NCBI GenBank assembly: GCA_012512055.1
Contig: JAAZEW010000208.1
Location: 1-27,335 of the forward strand
Reading direction: 5' to 3'
Length of the DNA stretch: 27,335 nucleotides
Source of the DNA: Bacillota bacterium
GTDB taxonomy: Bacteria; Bacillota_G; SHA-98; UBA4971
In this document: piece after piece, positions 7,482 through 16,356 of the stretch
Layout: every line of letters begins with the position of its first letter
Position numbering within the stretch: the stretch's first letter is position 1
Program-made: the position numbers and the translations under genes
Notes under the pieces: model-generated
Database searches by the model: none
Seen by the model: the letters and a program-made list of their open reading frames with translations, nothing else
What the model was told of the DNA's origin: nothing

Positions 7482-8279
7482 TCATCTCGCTGCGCCGAGG
7501 AATCGTTTGATTCTCCCCCAGAAACTCGGGGCTTCCATTGAAAGAAATGGCACATCCTCTCCTTCAATGCGCGCTGCAATCCGCCTAAATGCTTCGCCCG
7601 CTCTGGATACCCCGTCTAAAACTGCGGGTTCACCCCTGTTGGTGGATGTAATCACAGTCTCATCGTCCGGTACCACACCGATAAGATCTATGGCAAGAAT
7701 ATCTATTACGTCTTCGATATCCAGCATATCACCGCGCTTCACCATATCCGGACGAAGCCTGTTGATGACGAGCTTAGGTTTTTCTATACCTTCAGCCTCT
7801 AAGAGTCCTACAATTCGGTCTGCGTCTCTGACCGCCGATACTTCAGGCGTAGTTATTATCACCGCTGAGTCTGCGCCTGCTATGGCGTTCTTGAATCCCC
7901 TTTCTATTCCTGCAGGACAGTCAAGTATGACATAGTCGAATTCGCTTGCAAGCTCACTTGTGAGTTCCTTCATCTGATCCGGCCGAATAGCCTCCTTATC
8001 TTTGGATTGAGCTGCCGGCAGCAGGAAGAGTGTCTGAACCCTCTTATCTCTGATAAGCGCCTGTCTAAGCCTGCATCTTCCTTCCATTGCATGGACAATG
8101 TCAAATACTATCCTGTTTTCAAGACCTAACACTATGTCGAGATTACGTAGTCCGATATCTGCATCAACCAGGGCCACCTTTCTACCGCGGACGGCAAGGG
8201 CGCAACCAATGTTGGCAACCGCTGTCGTTTTGCCGACACCGCCCTTACCGGAGGTGACCACCATCACCTTCCCATTCAT
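7482..8279 (-). CDS. minD: MinD, septum site-determining ATPase
   Basis: 265 residues. The deviant Walker A motif SGKGGVGKTT is at residues 10-19, followed by VDADIGLRNLDIVLGLENR and the switch region YVILDCPAGIE. The C-terminus FWGRIKRFLGAAR forms the amphipathic membrane-targeting helix. MinD dimerises with ATP on the membrane, recruits MinC to block FtsZ assembly away from midcell, and is released by MinE. Its ATG overlaps the minC stop as ATGA, so the two are translationally coupled. Confidence 0.97.
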   Translation of the reverse strand: MNGKVMVVTSGKGGVGKTTAVANIGCALAVRGRKVALVDADIGLRNLDIVLGLENRIVFDIVHAMEGRCRLRQALIRDKRVQTLFLLPAAQSKDKEAIRPDQMKELTSELASEFDYVILDCPAGIERGFKNAIAGADSAVIITTPEVSAVRDADRIVGLLEAEGIEKPKLVINRLRPDMVKRGDMLDIEDVIDILAIDLIGVVPDDETVITSTNRGEPAVLDGVSRAGEAFRRIAARIEGEDVPFLSMEAPSFWGRIKRFLGAAR

Positions 8280-9016
8280 GTAGGTTCCTCCTCAAGTTCA
8301 GGTTTCCATCCGGAATAGGCCTCGATTACAATGCGTTCATCTTTGATCCTTGCAACCTCAGGGCTACTGGGCGTCTTATGTTCATCGTCAGGTGAACGGG
8401 CAATCAAGTCAGCTATTCTTAGTTGAGTAGGCATGAATCTTAGGGCCACAACCACAGCTCGCCTATTGTCAGGTGTGCCTGCATGGGCAACTCCACGCAG
8501 AGAGCCAACTATGATAATATTTCCCCCTGCCACCACCTCAGCGCCGGGATTCACATCTCCCAGCAGTACTACGTTGCCTGAGTGGGTAACGCGCTGGCCT
8601 GAACGTAAGGTCCTACCCACCAGCATTGCCTGCTCACTGGGAATGGCAGAGCGCCTATGATCCCGAGCCGCGTTTCTCCGGCCGCTGTATCTTCCTCGAG
8701 GTTCGCCTTGCCGCGTTTGCCCGGCCTTACCCTTCTCACCCACGACTGCGGAAATGCTATTCCCCACTCCTCCGGCTACTCGAGAAACGGATATCCCAAA
8801 GGATTCGATTATGCTCACCAATTCCCTGACGTCATCCTCGGCAAGAGCAAGCTCTCCTATGTCGAGAATCCCCCGGTTAGCTCCGACAAAAAACCCGTCA
8901 GTGCTCTCAAGCTTGGCAGCGAGCTTACCCTTAAGCCTGACAAAATCCTCATCATAAGGCAGAATTATCCAGATCCCATGGCCTGTCCCTTTGAAAATGA
9001 CGTCTTCAGTCTTCAT
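8276..9016 (-). CDS. minC: MinC, septum site-determining FtsZ inhibitor
   Basis: 246 residues. The N-terminal domain (residues about 1-80, VIFKGTGHGIWIILPYDEDFVRLKGKLAAKL) is the FtsZ-interfering part. An unusually basic, low-complexity linker of about 40 residues follows (GKAGQTRQGEPRGRYSGRRN). The C-terminal beta-helix (LVGRTLRSGQRVTHSGNVVLLGDVNPGAEVVAGGNIIIVGSLRG) dimerises and binds MinD. The ATG has GGAGGAG 13 bases upstream, a long spacing, but an in-frame stop three codons earlier rules out a longer start. The gene begins a minCDE-rodA run after an 83-bp spacer from mrdA. Confidence 0.93.
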   Translation of the reverse strand: MKTEDVIFKGTGHGIWIILPYDEDFVRLKGKLAAKLESTDGFFVGANRGILDIGELALAEDDVRELVSIIESFGISVSRVAGGVGNSISAVVGEKGKAGQTRQGEPRGRYSGRRNAARDHRRSAIPSEQAMLVGRTLRSGQRVTHSGNVVLLGDVNPGAEVVAGGNIIIVGSLRGVAHAGTPDNRRAVVVALRFMPTQLRIADLIARSPDDEHKTPSSPEVARIKDERIVIEAYSGWKPELEEEPT

Positions 9017-9099
9017 ACCGTTTTAAGTACTCCTCCGAAATTAAAAAATCAGCTTGTTTCATCTATCATGAATTCACCGAGGGTTATCAGAATTCCTGC

Positions 9100-10917
9100 C
9101 TACTCCGCCTCTTCATAAGAAATTCCGAAATACTCCTCAAGTACTTGCCTTGCCACCGGCGCGGCATATGCAGCACCGCCGGACCCGTGCTCTATCATTA
9201 CCAGCACTACTATCTCAGGTTCTTCAATAGGTGCATAACATGCAAACCAAGCATGGCTCGGGCCTTGGGGGTTTTGAGCAGTCCCTGTCTTTCCTGCCAC
9301 TCGCAGGGGAAATCCTATGAATGCGCCTCGCGCAGTGCCTCGGGAGACAACACTCTCAAGCCCTTTCTCCAGGATGTCCCAGGACTTGCTCGATATCGGG
9401 ATGCTGCTCACTACGGCAGGTTGAAACTCCTTGACCGCTCTTCCGTCAGGATCAAGTACGGTTTTCACTATCATAGGTTGGCGTAGAATGCCTCGTTGGG
9501 CAATGGCTGAATACACATTTGCAAGCTGTAGCGGTGTAACGAGCAACGCTCCTTGTCCGATGGCAACATCCAGAGTCTCCGTGGGATACCATGTCCGGTC
9601 ATACCCTTTGAAGTTCCTCATCTTCCACTCCCTGTCAGGCACGAGGCCTGCCTGATCCTTGGGATGCAAGATTATTCCCGTAGGTTGCCCAAGACCGAAC
9701 ATTCTCGCAGTCTGCGCCAAGTCGTCAATTCCTACGCGTCTCCCAAGCTCATAGAATACGATGTTGCACGATTCACTTATTCCGTCTATTATATTGAGCG
9801 CGCCATGGCTCCTACCACGCTCTACGGTCCAACATGCTTTGCCGGAAGCGGAATCCCTGCCTGTACAGAAAAACCTGGTCCCAAGGTCTACCTTACCTTG
9901 TTCCAGAGCCGCCAAGACGGTCATAACCTTGAAAGTTGAGCCCGGCGCATATGTGTGGCTTATTGCCCTATTAGGTTGCGGGCTGGGAGAAGACATAAGA
10001 GACTCTAAGTCCTTTGGCGAAAGCTCGCCTACAAACATGTTAGGGTCATATGAGGGCTTGCTTGCCATCGCAAGGATTTCCCCTGTACGCGGATCCATAG
10101 CAATAACGACCCCGGCCTGCGCTTTGCTTGTCTTCTCAGACTTGGCAAGCTCATCAAGTTGAGCCTCAAGAGCTTTTTCCGCTGCGACTTGGATCTCACT
10201 GTCAATAGTCAGGACGACATCGTAACCTGATACCGGCGCCACGCTGCCCAGGACTCTGATGGGTTGTGACAAGCTGTTGACCTCTACTTGCTCTCCGCCG
10301 TCCGTTCCTCTGAGATACTCCTCGAAGGCCTTCTCAACCCCTACCTTACCTATCTGATCCCCGAGCTTGTAACCTTCACTCTTATGTGCTTTCAGTTCCT
10401 CTGCGTCAATTTCCCTTGTATATCCTAGGATATGACCTGCAGTATCACCCAGAACATAGTTTCTCACAGGTACCTCTTCAATGATAACACCGGGAAACTC
10501 TGTTCGCCGCTCACCTATGGTGACAACGACGCCCGGATCTACGTCAGCCTTGATCCTGATGGGTTCAAACGGGCGCCCCGGAGTGGAAAGCTTCTGCTCT
10601 ATGCCTTCGGGAGTCAATTCCAAGACCTGGCTGAGCCAGGCTATAGTCGCCTGCCTATTTGACAGATCCTGAGGGACGACGGACACACAAAACGCAAGCC
10701 TGTTCGAAGCAAGCGCAATATCGTTCCTATCCAGTATTTTCCCCCTCGGGGCCGCAACAGGAATTACTCGTACTCGATTCCCCAGGGATAAAGCTTCGTA
10801 TGCACTGCCCTGTACTACCTGCAAGTACCAAAGACGAGAAGCCAGAACCAGAATCACTGCCATGACCAGGTATCCAAAGTACTTGAGTCTTACCTGAGCA
10901 GGTGACAAAGATACCAT
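9100..10917 (-). CDS. mrdA: Penicillin-binding protein 2, class B transpeptidase of the elongasome
   Basis: About 605 residues. One N-terminal transmembrane helix (YFGYLVMAVILVLASRLWYLQ) is followed by the dimerisation domain (RGKILDRNDIALASNR) and the transpeptidase domain. Catalytic motifs are complete: STFK (about S331), SCN (about 387-389) and KTGTAQ (near 546). It cross-links peptidoglycan during side-wall growth and is the functional partner of RodA and MreBCD, whose genes flank it. ATG at 10917 is preferred because GGAGGGG lies just upstream; a TTG four codons earlier falls on the ribosome-binding site itself. A copy of the dispersed element separates it from mreD, so it may have its own promoter; TATATAAG on the minus strand near 10940-10933 is a possible -10. 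Confidence 0.94.
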   Translation of the reverse strand: MVSLSPAQVRLKYFGYLVMAVILVLASRLWYLQVVQGSAYEALSLGNRVRVIPVAAPRGKILDRNDIALASNRLAFCVSVVPQDLSNRQATIAWLSQVLELTPEGIEQKLSTPGRPFEPIRIKADVDPGVVVTIGERRTEFPGVIIEEVPVRNYVLGDTAGHILGYTREIDAEELKAHKSEGYKLGDQIGKVGVEKAFEEYLRGTDGGEQVEVNSLSQPIRVLGSVAPVSGYDVVLTIDSEIQVAAEKALEAQLDELAKSEKTSKAQAGVVIAMDPRTGEILAMASKPSYDPNMFVGELSPKDLESLMSSPSPQPNRAISHTYAPGSTFKVMTVLAALEQGKVDLGTRFFCTGRDSASGKACWTVERGRSHGALNIIDGISESCNIVFYELGRRVGIDDLAQTARMFGLGQPTGIILHPKDQAGLVPDREWKMRNFKGYDRTWYPTETLDVAIGQGALLVTPLQLANVYSAIAQRGILRQPMIVKTVLDPDGRAVKEFQPAVVSSIPISSKSWDILEKGLESVVSRGTARGAFIGFPLRVAGKTGTAQNPQGPSHAWFACYAPIEEPEIVVLVMIEHGSGGAAYAAPVARQVLEEYFGISYEEAE

Positions 10918-10972
10918 ATTCCCCTCCAATGCTTATATACAGAAGGCGGATTTGACACGTTTACGTAACAGA

Positions 10973-11172
10973 CTAAGCAGATCGCCATAAGTAATCGCCG
11001 GCTCCGGAACATGTACGTACCGTGTGGGGTTGCCTTGACAAAATCCGGCCCGCTGGCCGGTGGCCGGATCTTGACACCCCTCGTTGCAGTCACCGGCCTC
11101 AGAAAACGTACGTACCGTGCGGGGCCACCCGAGACCTGGAAAACGAGGGAAAACTAATGAACTCATACTTAG
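10973..11172 (+). repeat. Dispersed intergenic element, copy 1 (200 bp, two-unit form)
   Basis: Non-coding element between mreD and mrdA. It begins CTAAGCAGATCGCC and ends CATACTTAG, so the ends form a short inverted repeat (CTAAG-A / T-CTTAG here, 7 bp in other copies). Inside are two diverged direct copies of a 44-bp unit (10991-11034 and 11086-11129, 32 of 44 identical), each with GTACGTACCGTG. Between them lies a hairpin with arms ATCCGGCC and GGCCGGAT flanked by two TTGACA words. The last bases contain the TAA stop codon of mreD (11169-11171). No target-site duplication is evident. A MITE or REP-like identity is inference; I do not recognise the family. Confidence 0.85.
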
Positions 11173-11684
11173 GGCTGTAATGACCTACGACGCTCCAAAA
11201 ACCGGCTGACATATGCATCTACACTACGGGTAATGCGCATCACGAGAGGTGACAGGAGAGCTGAATATGCTGCTTGAGAAACCACTGCGGTTAGCGCTAC
11301 CCGGTATGATTCAAAAGGCACACCATAAGAAGCCAGCAAGAAGACTTGGAGGCATCCACCGACAAATCCGGAGACAAATACGAGTATCATAGGAACGAGC
11401 AACCACTCCTGAAACACCTTCCGGTAAGCGGCGCCTGCCAAATATGCAATTGCCAGGCGAACAAGGGTGAAAAATCCTAAGAACTGCCCGGATGACATGT
11501 CTTCCATCAGACCTGCCGCAGCCGCCACAAAGAGCCCGGTTTCCCTGCCGTTTAGCATACTCACAAGTGCTACAAGGCTTCCGATAATGTCAGGCCCGAT
11601 GCCGCCGATGGAAATGTAGGGACTGACTGTAGTCTCAAAAGCCACCATCAATGCGGACAGAATGGCCAAAGCCCAGTATCTCAT
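11169..11684 (-). CDS. mreD: MreD, rod shape-determining membrane protein
   Basis: 171 residues and very hydrophobic, with about five membrane helices and the MreD-type pattern IGPDIIGSLVALVSMLNGRETGLFVAAAAGLMEDMSSGQFLG. It links MreC and the RodA/PBP2 synthase to cytoskeletal MreB. Its ATG overlaps the mreC stop as ATGA. The C-terminus (ERRRSLQP) ends at a TAA formed by the terminal CTAAG of element copy 1, so the last few residues may differ from those of element-free relatives. Confidence 0.9.
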   Translation of the reverse strand: MRYWALAILSALMVAFETTVSPYISIGGIGPDIIGSLVALVSMLNGRETGLFVAAAAGLMEDMSSGQFLGFFTLVRLAIAYLAGAAYRKVFQEWLLVPMILVFVSGFVGGCLQVFLLASYGVPFESYRVALTAVVSQAAYSALLSPLVMRITRSVDAYVSRFLERRRSLQP

Positions 11685-12556
11685 CGCTGATAGCCCTCCT
11701 CGTCAGAAGCCGGTAGGTCAGACAATGAGGATGGCTCTACGATGATAAGGGCTTCTTCGAGCCGCGCAAAGTCCGCAGCAGGCTTGAGACGCGCAGCAGA
11801 TCCCACCCCGTACTTCCCTGGAATGAGCTCCACAATCTCGCCGATTATTAGGCCTTTAGGATAAATTCCCCCCAGCCCGGAAGACAAAACCTTATCCCCC
11901 ACCATGAGTTCAGACTCCATTGCCAGGCATTTCACAAGACACATGCCTGGAGTCCCAGGGTCGCCCTCAACAAGAACCAGGGAGCGATTGCCCTGTACAA
12001 CCCCGCCGACAGCGGATCTAGGGTCAATAATCAGAAGCACGTTCGCAGTATTTCGAGAGGCCGTAACTACCCGTCCCAGAAGGCCTTCACAAGATACGAC
12101 AGCCATATCTTTTTGGACACCATGCCCTGTCCCCTTATTTACAATCACCGTATTCAGCCAATTGCCCGGATCTCTGGCAATAATTTCAGCCGCTAAAGTC
12201 CTATGGGGTATCCTCTCCTCAAAGTTCAAAAGCTTCCTGAGTCTGATATTTTCAAGCCTCTGCTCTTCAAGGTACACATTCTCAGCAGCAAGAGCGGCTA
12301 ATTCCTTCTTTAGGAGGTGGTTTTCGCGTACAGAAAACCTCAGGCCCGCCAGATCCCTGCCAACAGTGTTCAACCAACTTACTGCACGGAACAGGCCTGT
12401 CTGCACAGGCGCCAGAATTTCACGAACGACATGTTCCGCCGGTGTCAGCCGATCTCGCTCGCCTGAAGTCATATAAATGGTAGCCATCAAGGCCAGCGCT
12501 GCCAGGGCCAGGAGCACCGTGTAAGTCTTTCGTTTGGATTCATGTTGCACGAACAA
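11681..12556 (-). CDS. mreC: MreC, rod shape-determining protein
   Basis: 291 residues. An N-terminal transmembrane helix (TYTVLLALAALALMATIYM) is followed by a coiled coil (about 70-110, LKKELAALAAENVYLEEQRLENIRLRKLL). The MreC beta-barrel core contains AEIIARDPGNWLNTVIVNKGTGHGVQKDMAVV and VLSSGLGGIYPKGLIIGEI. MreC scaffolds PBP2 and MreD outside the membrane. The start is probably TTG at 12556 behind AGGGGTGGC, with a GTG two codons later as an alternative. It follows mreB by 24 bp. Confidence 0.93.
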   Translation of the reverse strand: MFVQHESKRKTYTVLLALAALALMATIYMTSGERDRLTPAEHVVREILAPVQTGLFRAVSWLNTVGRDLAGLRFSVRENHLLKKELAALAAENVYLEEQRLENIRLRKLLNFEERIPHRTLAAEIIARDPGNWLNTVIVNKGTGHGVQKDMAVVSCEGLLGRVVTASRNTANVLLIIDPRSAVGGVVQGNRSLVLVEGDPGTPGMCLVKCLAMESELMVGDKVLSSGLGGIYPKGLIIGEIVELIPGKYGVGSAARLKPAADFARLEEALIIVEPSSLSDLPASDEEGYQR

Positions 12557-12580
12557 GCCACCCCTACTCGGCTGTTCTCC

Positions 12581-13621
12581 TCAACCCACCCTTGAAGAAC
12601 TGGTAAGCAGCCGCCTGAATTTCCGAAAGTCCTCAAGCGCCATACCTGCTCCACGCACAACACAGGTAAGGGGATCATCAGCCCGGATTACAGGTATTCC
12701 CGTCACCTCTTGAAGCACGAAGTCAAGGCCCTCGATGAGAGATGCGCCTCCTGACAACACTATGCCTTTGTCAATTATGTCGGCTGCGAGTTCAGGAGGA
12801 GTCTTCTCCAGAGTCTGCTTTACTGCTTCGATTATCTCAGCAAGCGGGTCTTTAAGCGCTTGCTCAATTTCACCGGATGAGACTTGTACAGCCTTCGGCA
12901 AGCCTGTAACCATGTCTCTTCCTTTGACATCCATGAATTGCCGTGGGTCGCTGCACAGAGCTGCGCCTATACTCTTTTTCACGTTCTCAGCGGTCTTCGA
13001 TCCGATAACAACGTTATAGGTCTTTTTCACATACTGCATTATGGCTTCATCCATCTCATCGCCTGCAACACGAATCGATCTTGACACAACTATTCCGCCT
13101 AATGATATTACAGCGATTTCCGTTGTTCCTCCACCGATATCCACAATCATGTTGCCTGACGGCAGGAACACCGGTAGCCCTGCACCGATGGCTGCAGCAA
13201 GCGGCTCTTCAATAACATACGCCTCTCTTGCCCCTGCCTGTAATGCAGCATCCACCACTGCTCTCTTCTCAACTTCGGTAACGCCTGAAGGCGCACCCAT
13301 GATGACCCTGGGCCGCACAAGCCCTCGACCGTTGTGGGCTTTGACAACAAAGTGACGCAACATAATCTCCGTCATATCAAAGTCGGCTATTACGCCGTCC
13401 CTAAGCGGACGAATCACGGTAATATTGCCGGGAGTCTTCCCTACCATTCGATTAGCCTCTTCTCCGGCCTGAAGCAAGACCCCTGAGTCTTTGCGAATGG
13501 CAACAACGGAAGGCTCTCTAAGCACTACACCTACTCCCTTTATGTAAACCAGGGAATTCGCGGTCCCCAGATCAACGGCAAGATCCTTGGAAAACAGCGC
13601 AAGAATCGGGTCAAGAAACAT
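12581..13621 (-). CDS. mreB: MreB, actin-like rod shape protein
   Basis: 346 residues, actin-fold ATPase. Phosphate-binding loops are visible as DLAVDLGTANSLVY and VDIGGGTTEIAVISLGG, and the adenosine motif as IVLSGGASLIEGL. The N-terminal MFLDPILALFSKDLA is the usual short membrane-contact segment. MreB filaments guide the side-wall synthase formed by RodA, PBP2, MreC and MreD, all encoded just downstream. Length and motifs are normal. Confidence 0.97.
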   Translation of the reverse strand: MFLDPILALFSKDLAVDLGTANSLVYIKGVGVVLREPSVVAIRKDSGVLLQAGEEANRMVGKTPGNITVIRPLRDGVIADFDMTEIMLRHFVVKAHNGRGLVRPRVIMGAPSGVTEVEKRAVVDAALQAGAREAYVIEEPLAAAIGAGLPVFLPSGNMIVDIGGGTTEIAVISLGGIVVSRSIRVAGDEMDEAIMQYVKKTYNVVIGSKTAENVKKSIGAALCSDPRQFMDVKGRDMVTGLPKAVQVSSGEIEQALKDPLAEIIEAVKQTLEKTPPELAADIIDKGIVLSGGASLIEGLDFVLQEVTGIPVIRADDPLTCVVRGAGMALEDFRKFRRLLTSSSRVG

Positions 13622-13639
13622 GCTACTTATTCTCCTTTC

Positions 13640-14425
13640 TTATGCATCAAGCTCAAGGCTGCCAGGCGCCGGGGACTCCCAGTCCATTGAAGCTGCCATC
13701 TGACGTCCGACCGGCCCTCCGTCCATCAAACCCAGTTCTTTCAGGCTCTCGAATCTGTTGTCTCCGACAATTATGTGGTCAAGGACTTCAATGCCGAGGA
13801 TCATTCCGCAACTGGCCAGCCGGCGCGTGATAGCAATATCAGCATCGCTGGGAGTAGGATCGCCGCTGGGGTGATTATGAACAAGAATCACGCGAGCGCA
13901 ATTCCTTCTCACGCATTCCTTAAAAACCTCCCTGGGATGGGCAAGAGAACTGTCCAGGCAGCCAATGGAAATCGTAACCACGTCTTCCACCCTGTTCTTT
14001 GCGTTAAGGATTACCACTCTGAAATGTTCCCTGTCCAGATAGCGCATGTCTCCGATTATCAATTGCGCCACATCCCGGGGCCGGTTTATCTGAACGAGAT
14101 CCTCAGGCTCAAGCATAAAGGCTCTTTTGCCCAGTTCTATTGCAGCCTTGATCTGGACTGCTTTTGCAGGCCCAATTCCCTTCTGAGTGGCCAGATCCTG
14201 AGTGGAAACAGAAGCCATGCCACGGACACCGCCGAATCGCTGCAAGACGGAAGTGGCAAGGGACAACGCGGATTCCCCGGGGATCCCGGTCCGCACGATG
14301 ATTGATATGAGCTCCGCTGAGGAAAGGGCAGAGGGGCCTACGCGGAGAAGGCGCTCTCTCGGTCTTTCGTTGACAGGCATCTGTTTGATGGTGGACGATA
14401 CCTTCTCCTTGGGCTTTCCGGGCAA
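13640..14425 (-). CDS. radC: RadC family (UPF0758) JAB/MPN domain protein
   Basis: 261 residues. An N-terminal helix-hairpin-helix-like part (GIGPAKAVQIKAAIELGKR) precedes a JAB/MPN metalloprotease-like domain. The JAMM signature VHNHPSGDPTPSD provides two His and one Asp zinc ligands. The molecular role of chromosomal RadC is unsettled; early claims of a repair role have not held up. The start is TTG at 14425 with AGGAGG nine bases upstream, where the ribosome-binding site overlaps the maf stop codon. The C-terminal tail after about residue 235 is variable. Confidence 0.92.
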   Translation of the reverse strand: MPGKPKEKVSSTIKQMPVNERPRERLLRVGPSALSSAELISIIVRTGIPGESALSLATSVLQRFGGVRGMASVSTQDLATQKGIGPAKAVQIKAAIELGKRAFMLEPEDLVQINRPRDVAQLIIGDMRYLDREHFRVVILNAKNRVEDVVTISIGCLDSSLAHPREVFKECVRRNCARVILVHNHPSGDPTPSDADIAITRRLASCGMILGIEVLDHIIVGDNRFESLKELGLMDGGPVGRQMAASMDWESPAPGSLELDA

Positions 14426-14431
14426 GCCTCG

Positions 14432-15052
14432 TCACCTCCTGAATAGCTCGTCGTAGATATTAATCCCAATATCACAGAATATATTTACCAGTTTTGCCAA
14501 AGGAAGGCCGACTACATTGAAATAGCAGCCCTCTATGCTTTCTATAAACACTCCCCCCCTCCCCTGTATAGCGTAAGCCCCTGCTTTACCCAACGGCTCG
14601 CCGCTCTCGACGTACGCCTCAATCGCTCGGGGGGAGAGTTCTTTCATCCGCACTCCGGTGACTTCATGGGATGTGCAGCCCGCACCTGTATATGTATCCA
14701 GCACAGTCACACCGGTTACAACATGATGCCAACAGCCTGACAAGAGACTCAACATTTCAAAAGCTTCGTCTTCGTTCTCCGGTTTTCCCAAGATCTCCTC
14801 TTCAAGAACAACAACGGTATCAGCCGCTATTATCACTTTATCAGTCAAGGATTCGGCTACATGATGAGCCTTTGCCTGAGAAAGAGACACTACCTTGTCT
14901 ACAGGGCCTTCGGAATCAATATCATCTTCCCTGATTCTGCTGGGCAATACTTCAAATCTAAGGCCGATCTGTCTCAGTAAGGCAGCTCGAGCAGGCGAAG
15001 CAGAAGCCAGCACAAACCCGGGGACCCTCCGGCTTGTACTATCGAAATTCAC
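14432..15052 (-). CDS. maf: Maf/YhdE family nucleoside triphosphate pyrophosphatase
   Basis: 206 residues. The N-terminal signature FVLASASPARAALLRQIG carries the substrate-phosphate loop, and SQAKAHHVAESL with IIAADTVVVLEEEILGKP supplies the conserved Lys, Asp and Glu of the active site. Maf proteins hydrolyse dTTP/UTP or modified nucleotides and limit their incorporation. The start is GTG at 15052 with GGAGG eight bases upstream. It heads the maf-radC-mreBCD run and lies 54 bp from element copy 2. Confidence 0.93.
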   Translation of the reverse strand: MNFDSTSRRVPGFVLASASPARAALLRQIGLRFEVLPSRIREDDIDSEGPVDKVVSLSQAKAHHVAESLTDKVIIAADTVVVLEEEILGKPENEDEAFEMLSLLSGCWHHVVTGVTVLDTYTGAGCTSHEVTGVRMKELSPRAIEAYVESGEPLGKAGAYAIQGRGGVFIESIEGCYFNVVGLPLAKLVNIFCDIGINIYDELFRR

Positions 15053-15106
15053 AACAATTGCCTCCAGCCGACTGTCCCATGGAACAAATAACCTGTGGGC
15101 CTGTGT

Positions 15107-15211
15107 CTAAGTATGGGTTCATTGTTTTTCGCCGGTTTCCCGATTGTCTTGGGTGGCCCCGCACGGTACGTACGTTTTCCGGGGCCGGCGATTACTTAAC
15201 GATCTACTTAG
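15107..15211 (-). repeat. Dispersed intergenic element, copy 2 (105 bp, compact form)
   Basis: Shortest complete copy, in minus orientation. Its head CTAAGTAGATC starts at 15211 and its tail CATACTTAG ends at 15107, giving a perfect 7-bp terminal inverted repeat, CTAAGTA. It contains one 44-bp unit rather than two. The first third resembles unit A of copy 1 and the rest unit B, as if recombination had fused them. A 7-bp stem (GGCCCCG 15155-15161 with CGGGGCC 15180-15186) encloses ACGTACG. The head supplies the TAA stop of apbE (15208-15210). Confidence 0.85.
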
Positions 15212-16323
15212 TCTATTCCCGGAAACCCATTAGAAAACAAAGTGTTTCCGTTAGCATCTACTATCATGGCTGAGACTCCGTCCAGAGTCTCGATGAGCTC
15301 CATCCCTTCATCCGGCCCTAATGCAAACACGGCTGTGGACAGCATATCAGCGTGTAATGAGTCCTTCGCCATCACCGTCACACCGGATACTGTCTGAACC
15401 GGCATTCCTGTTCCGGGATGCAGAATGTGGTGGTACCTTTTGCCGTCATGAATAAAGAATCTTTCATAGTCGCCGGAAGTAGCTACTGCCCCATTGACTA
15501 CATGTAACGTTGGGCCGATTGTATCTTCCGCTCCTTCGCCCCTGGGATTACGAATGCCGATCCTCCACGGTTCCCCGTCAGGACGTGAACCAACTGTCAC
15601 AATGTTCCCGCCTGCGTCAATCAGTGCGTGGGAAATTCCGTATTCCTTAAGAACCCGCGCTCCTTCCTCTGCTGCATATCCTTTGGCGATCCCGCCGAGA
15701 TCGATTGACATGCCTTGTACGGGCAGTCTGACAGTCATGTTCTCTGAGTTGAGTTCCACAAGTTCCCATCCTACGAGAGAGCAGGCTTGTTCTATTTCAG
15801 GGGCTGAAGGAATAGTAGGATTCGACGTGCCGAACCCCCACAAATCCATGAGCGGGCCGATAGTAATATCAAAAGCGCCCTTTGTAATGCTACCGCACCG
15901 AACTGCCTCTTCTATAACATGGAATGTCTCGCTTGTGACTTTGACAGGTGAGCCTCCTGCTCCTCTGTTTATGCAAGAGACGTCGCTTGTCGAAATATGC
16001 CTGCTCATGAGGGATTCAATTCTCCGCATTTCATCAAATGCAGCCTGAATTGCCTCCTCCGAGTTTGGCCCTGCCGCCCGAATGGTAACAAAGGTATCCA
16101 TCAAAAACTCACTGCGAGAACTCTCTTTGGCATCTTGTCCCTTTAAAGCATTTCCAGACTTTATAGGCAGCTTTCTGATTCCCCACGAGAAACCATATGA
16201 TTCATTTGACGTTATTACAACATATCCGGCTATGAGAACAGCCGCTACCAGGAGCACTCCTAAGAATACACGTCTGCGTAGTCTTGAAATCTCCCGACGA
16301 CGCCGTCCATACTCCCATTTCAA
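15208..16323 (-). CDS. apbE: ApbE, FAD:protein FMN transferase
   Basis: 371 residues. An N-terminal anchor (VFLGVLLVAAVLIAGYVVI) follows a very basic cytoplasmic start; no lipobox cysteine is seen, so it is membrane-anchored rather than a lipoprotein. The ApbE domain shows EFLMDTFVTIRAAG, FDITIGPLMDLWGFG, DLGGIAKGYAAE, LIDAGGNIVTVG and HHILHPGTGMPVQ. The enzyme transfers FMN from FAD onto Thr of target proteins outside the membrane. The natural targets here are RnfG and RnfD, whose genes lie a few kb upstream on the same strand. The TTG start at 16323 follows GAGGGGG. The stop codon is provided by element copy 2. Confidence 0.94.
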   Translation of the reverse strand: MKWEYGRRRREISRLRRRVFLGVLLVAAVLIAGYVVITSNESYGFSWGIRKLPIKSGNALKGQDAKESSRSEFLMDTFVTIRAAGPNSEEAIQAAFDEMRRIESLMSRHISTSDVSCINRGAGGSPVKVTSETFHVIEEAVRCGSITKGAFDITIGPLMDLWGFGTSNPTIPSAPEIEQACSLVGWELVELNSENMTVRLPVQGMSIDLGGIAKGYAAEEGARVLKEYGISHALIDAGGNIVTVGSRPDGEPWRIGIRNPRGEGAEDTIGPTLHVVNGAVATSGDYERFFIHDGKRYHHILHPGTGMPVQTVSGVTVMAKDSLHADMLSTAVFALGPDEGMELIETLDGVSAMIVDANGNTLFSNGFPGID

Positions 16324-16356
16324 GCAGGAATCGCCCCCTCGACACTTTACGAGTTC

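Noticed and set aside
10890..11166. Open frames across element copy 1, and similar frames over copies 3 and 4 (16842-17162, 27012-27278), giving similar peptides such as RYVHFPEP-ITYGDLL
   Set aside because: The peptide similarity follows from DNA repeat identity. Frames lack ribosome-binding sites, run into neighbouring genes and are broken by indels between copies.
10973..11172. Element as an integron attC site or IS200/IS605-type palindrome element
   Set aside because: No GTTRRRY core sites, and true terminal inverted repeats (CTAAGTA) are present, which fits neither type.
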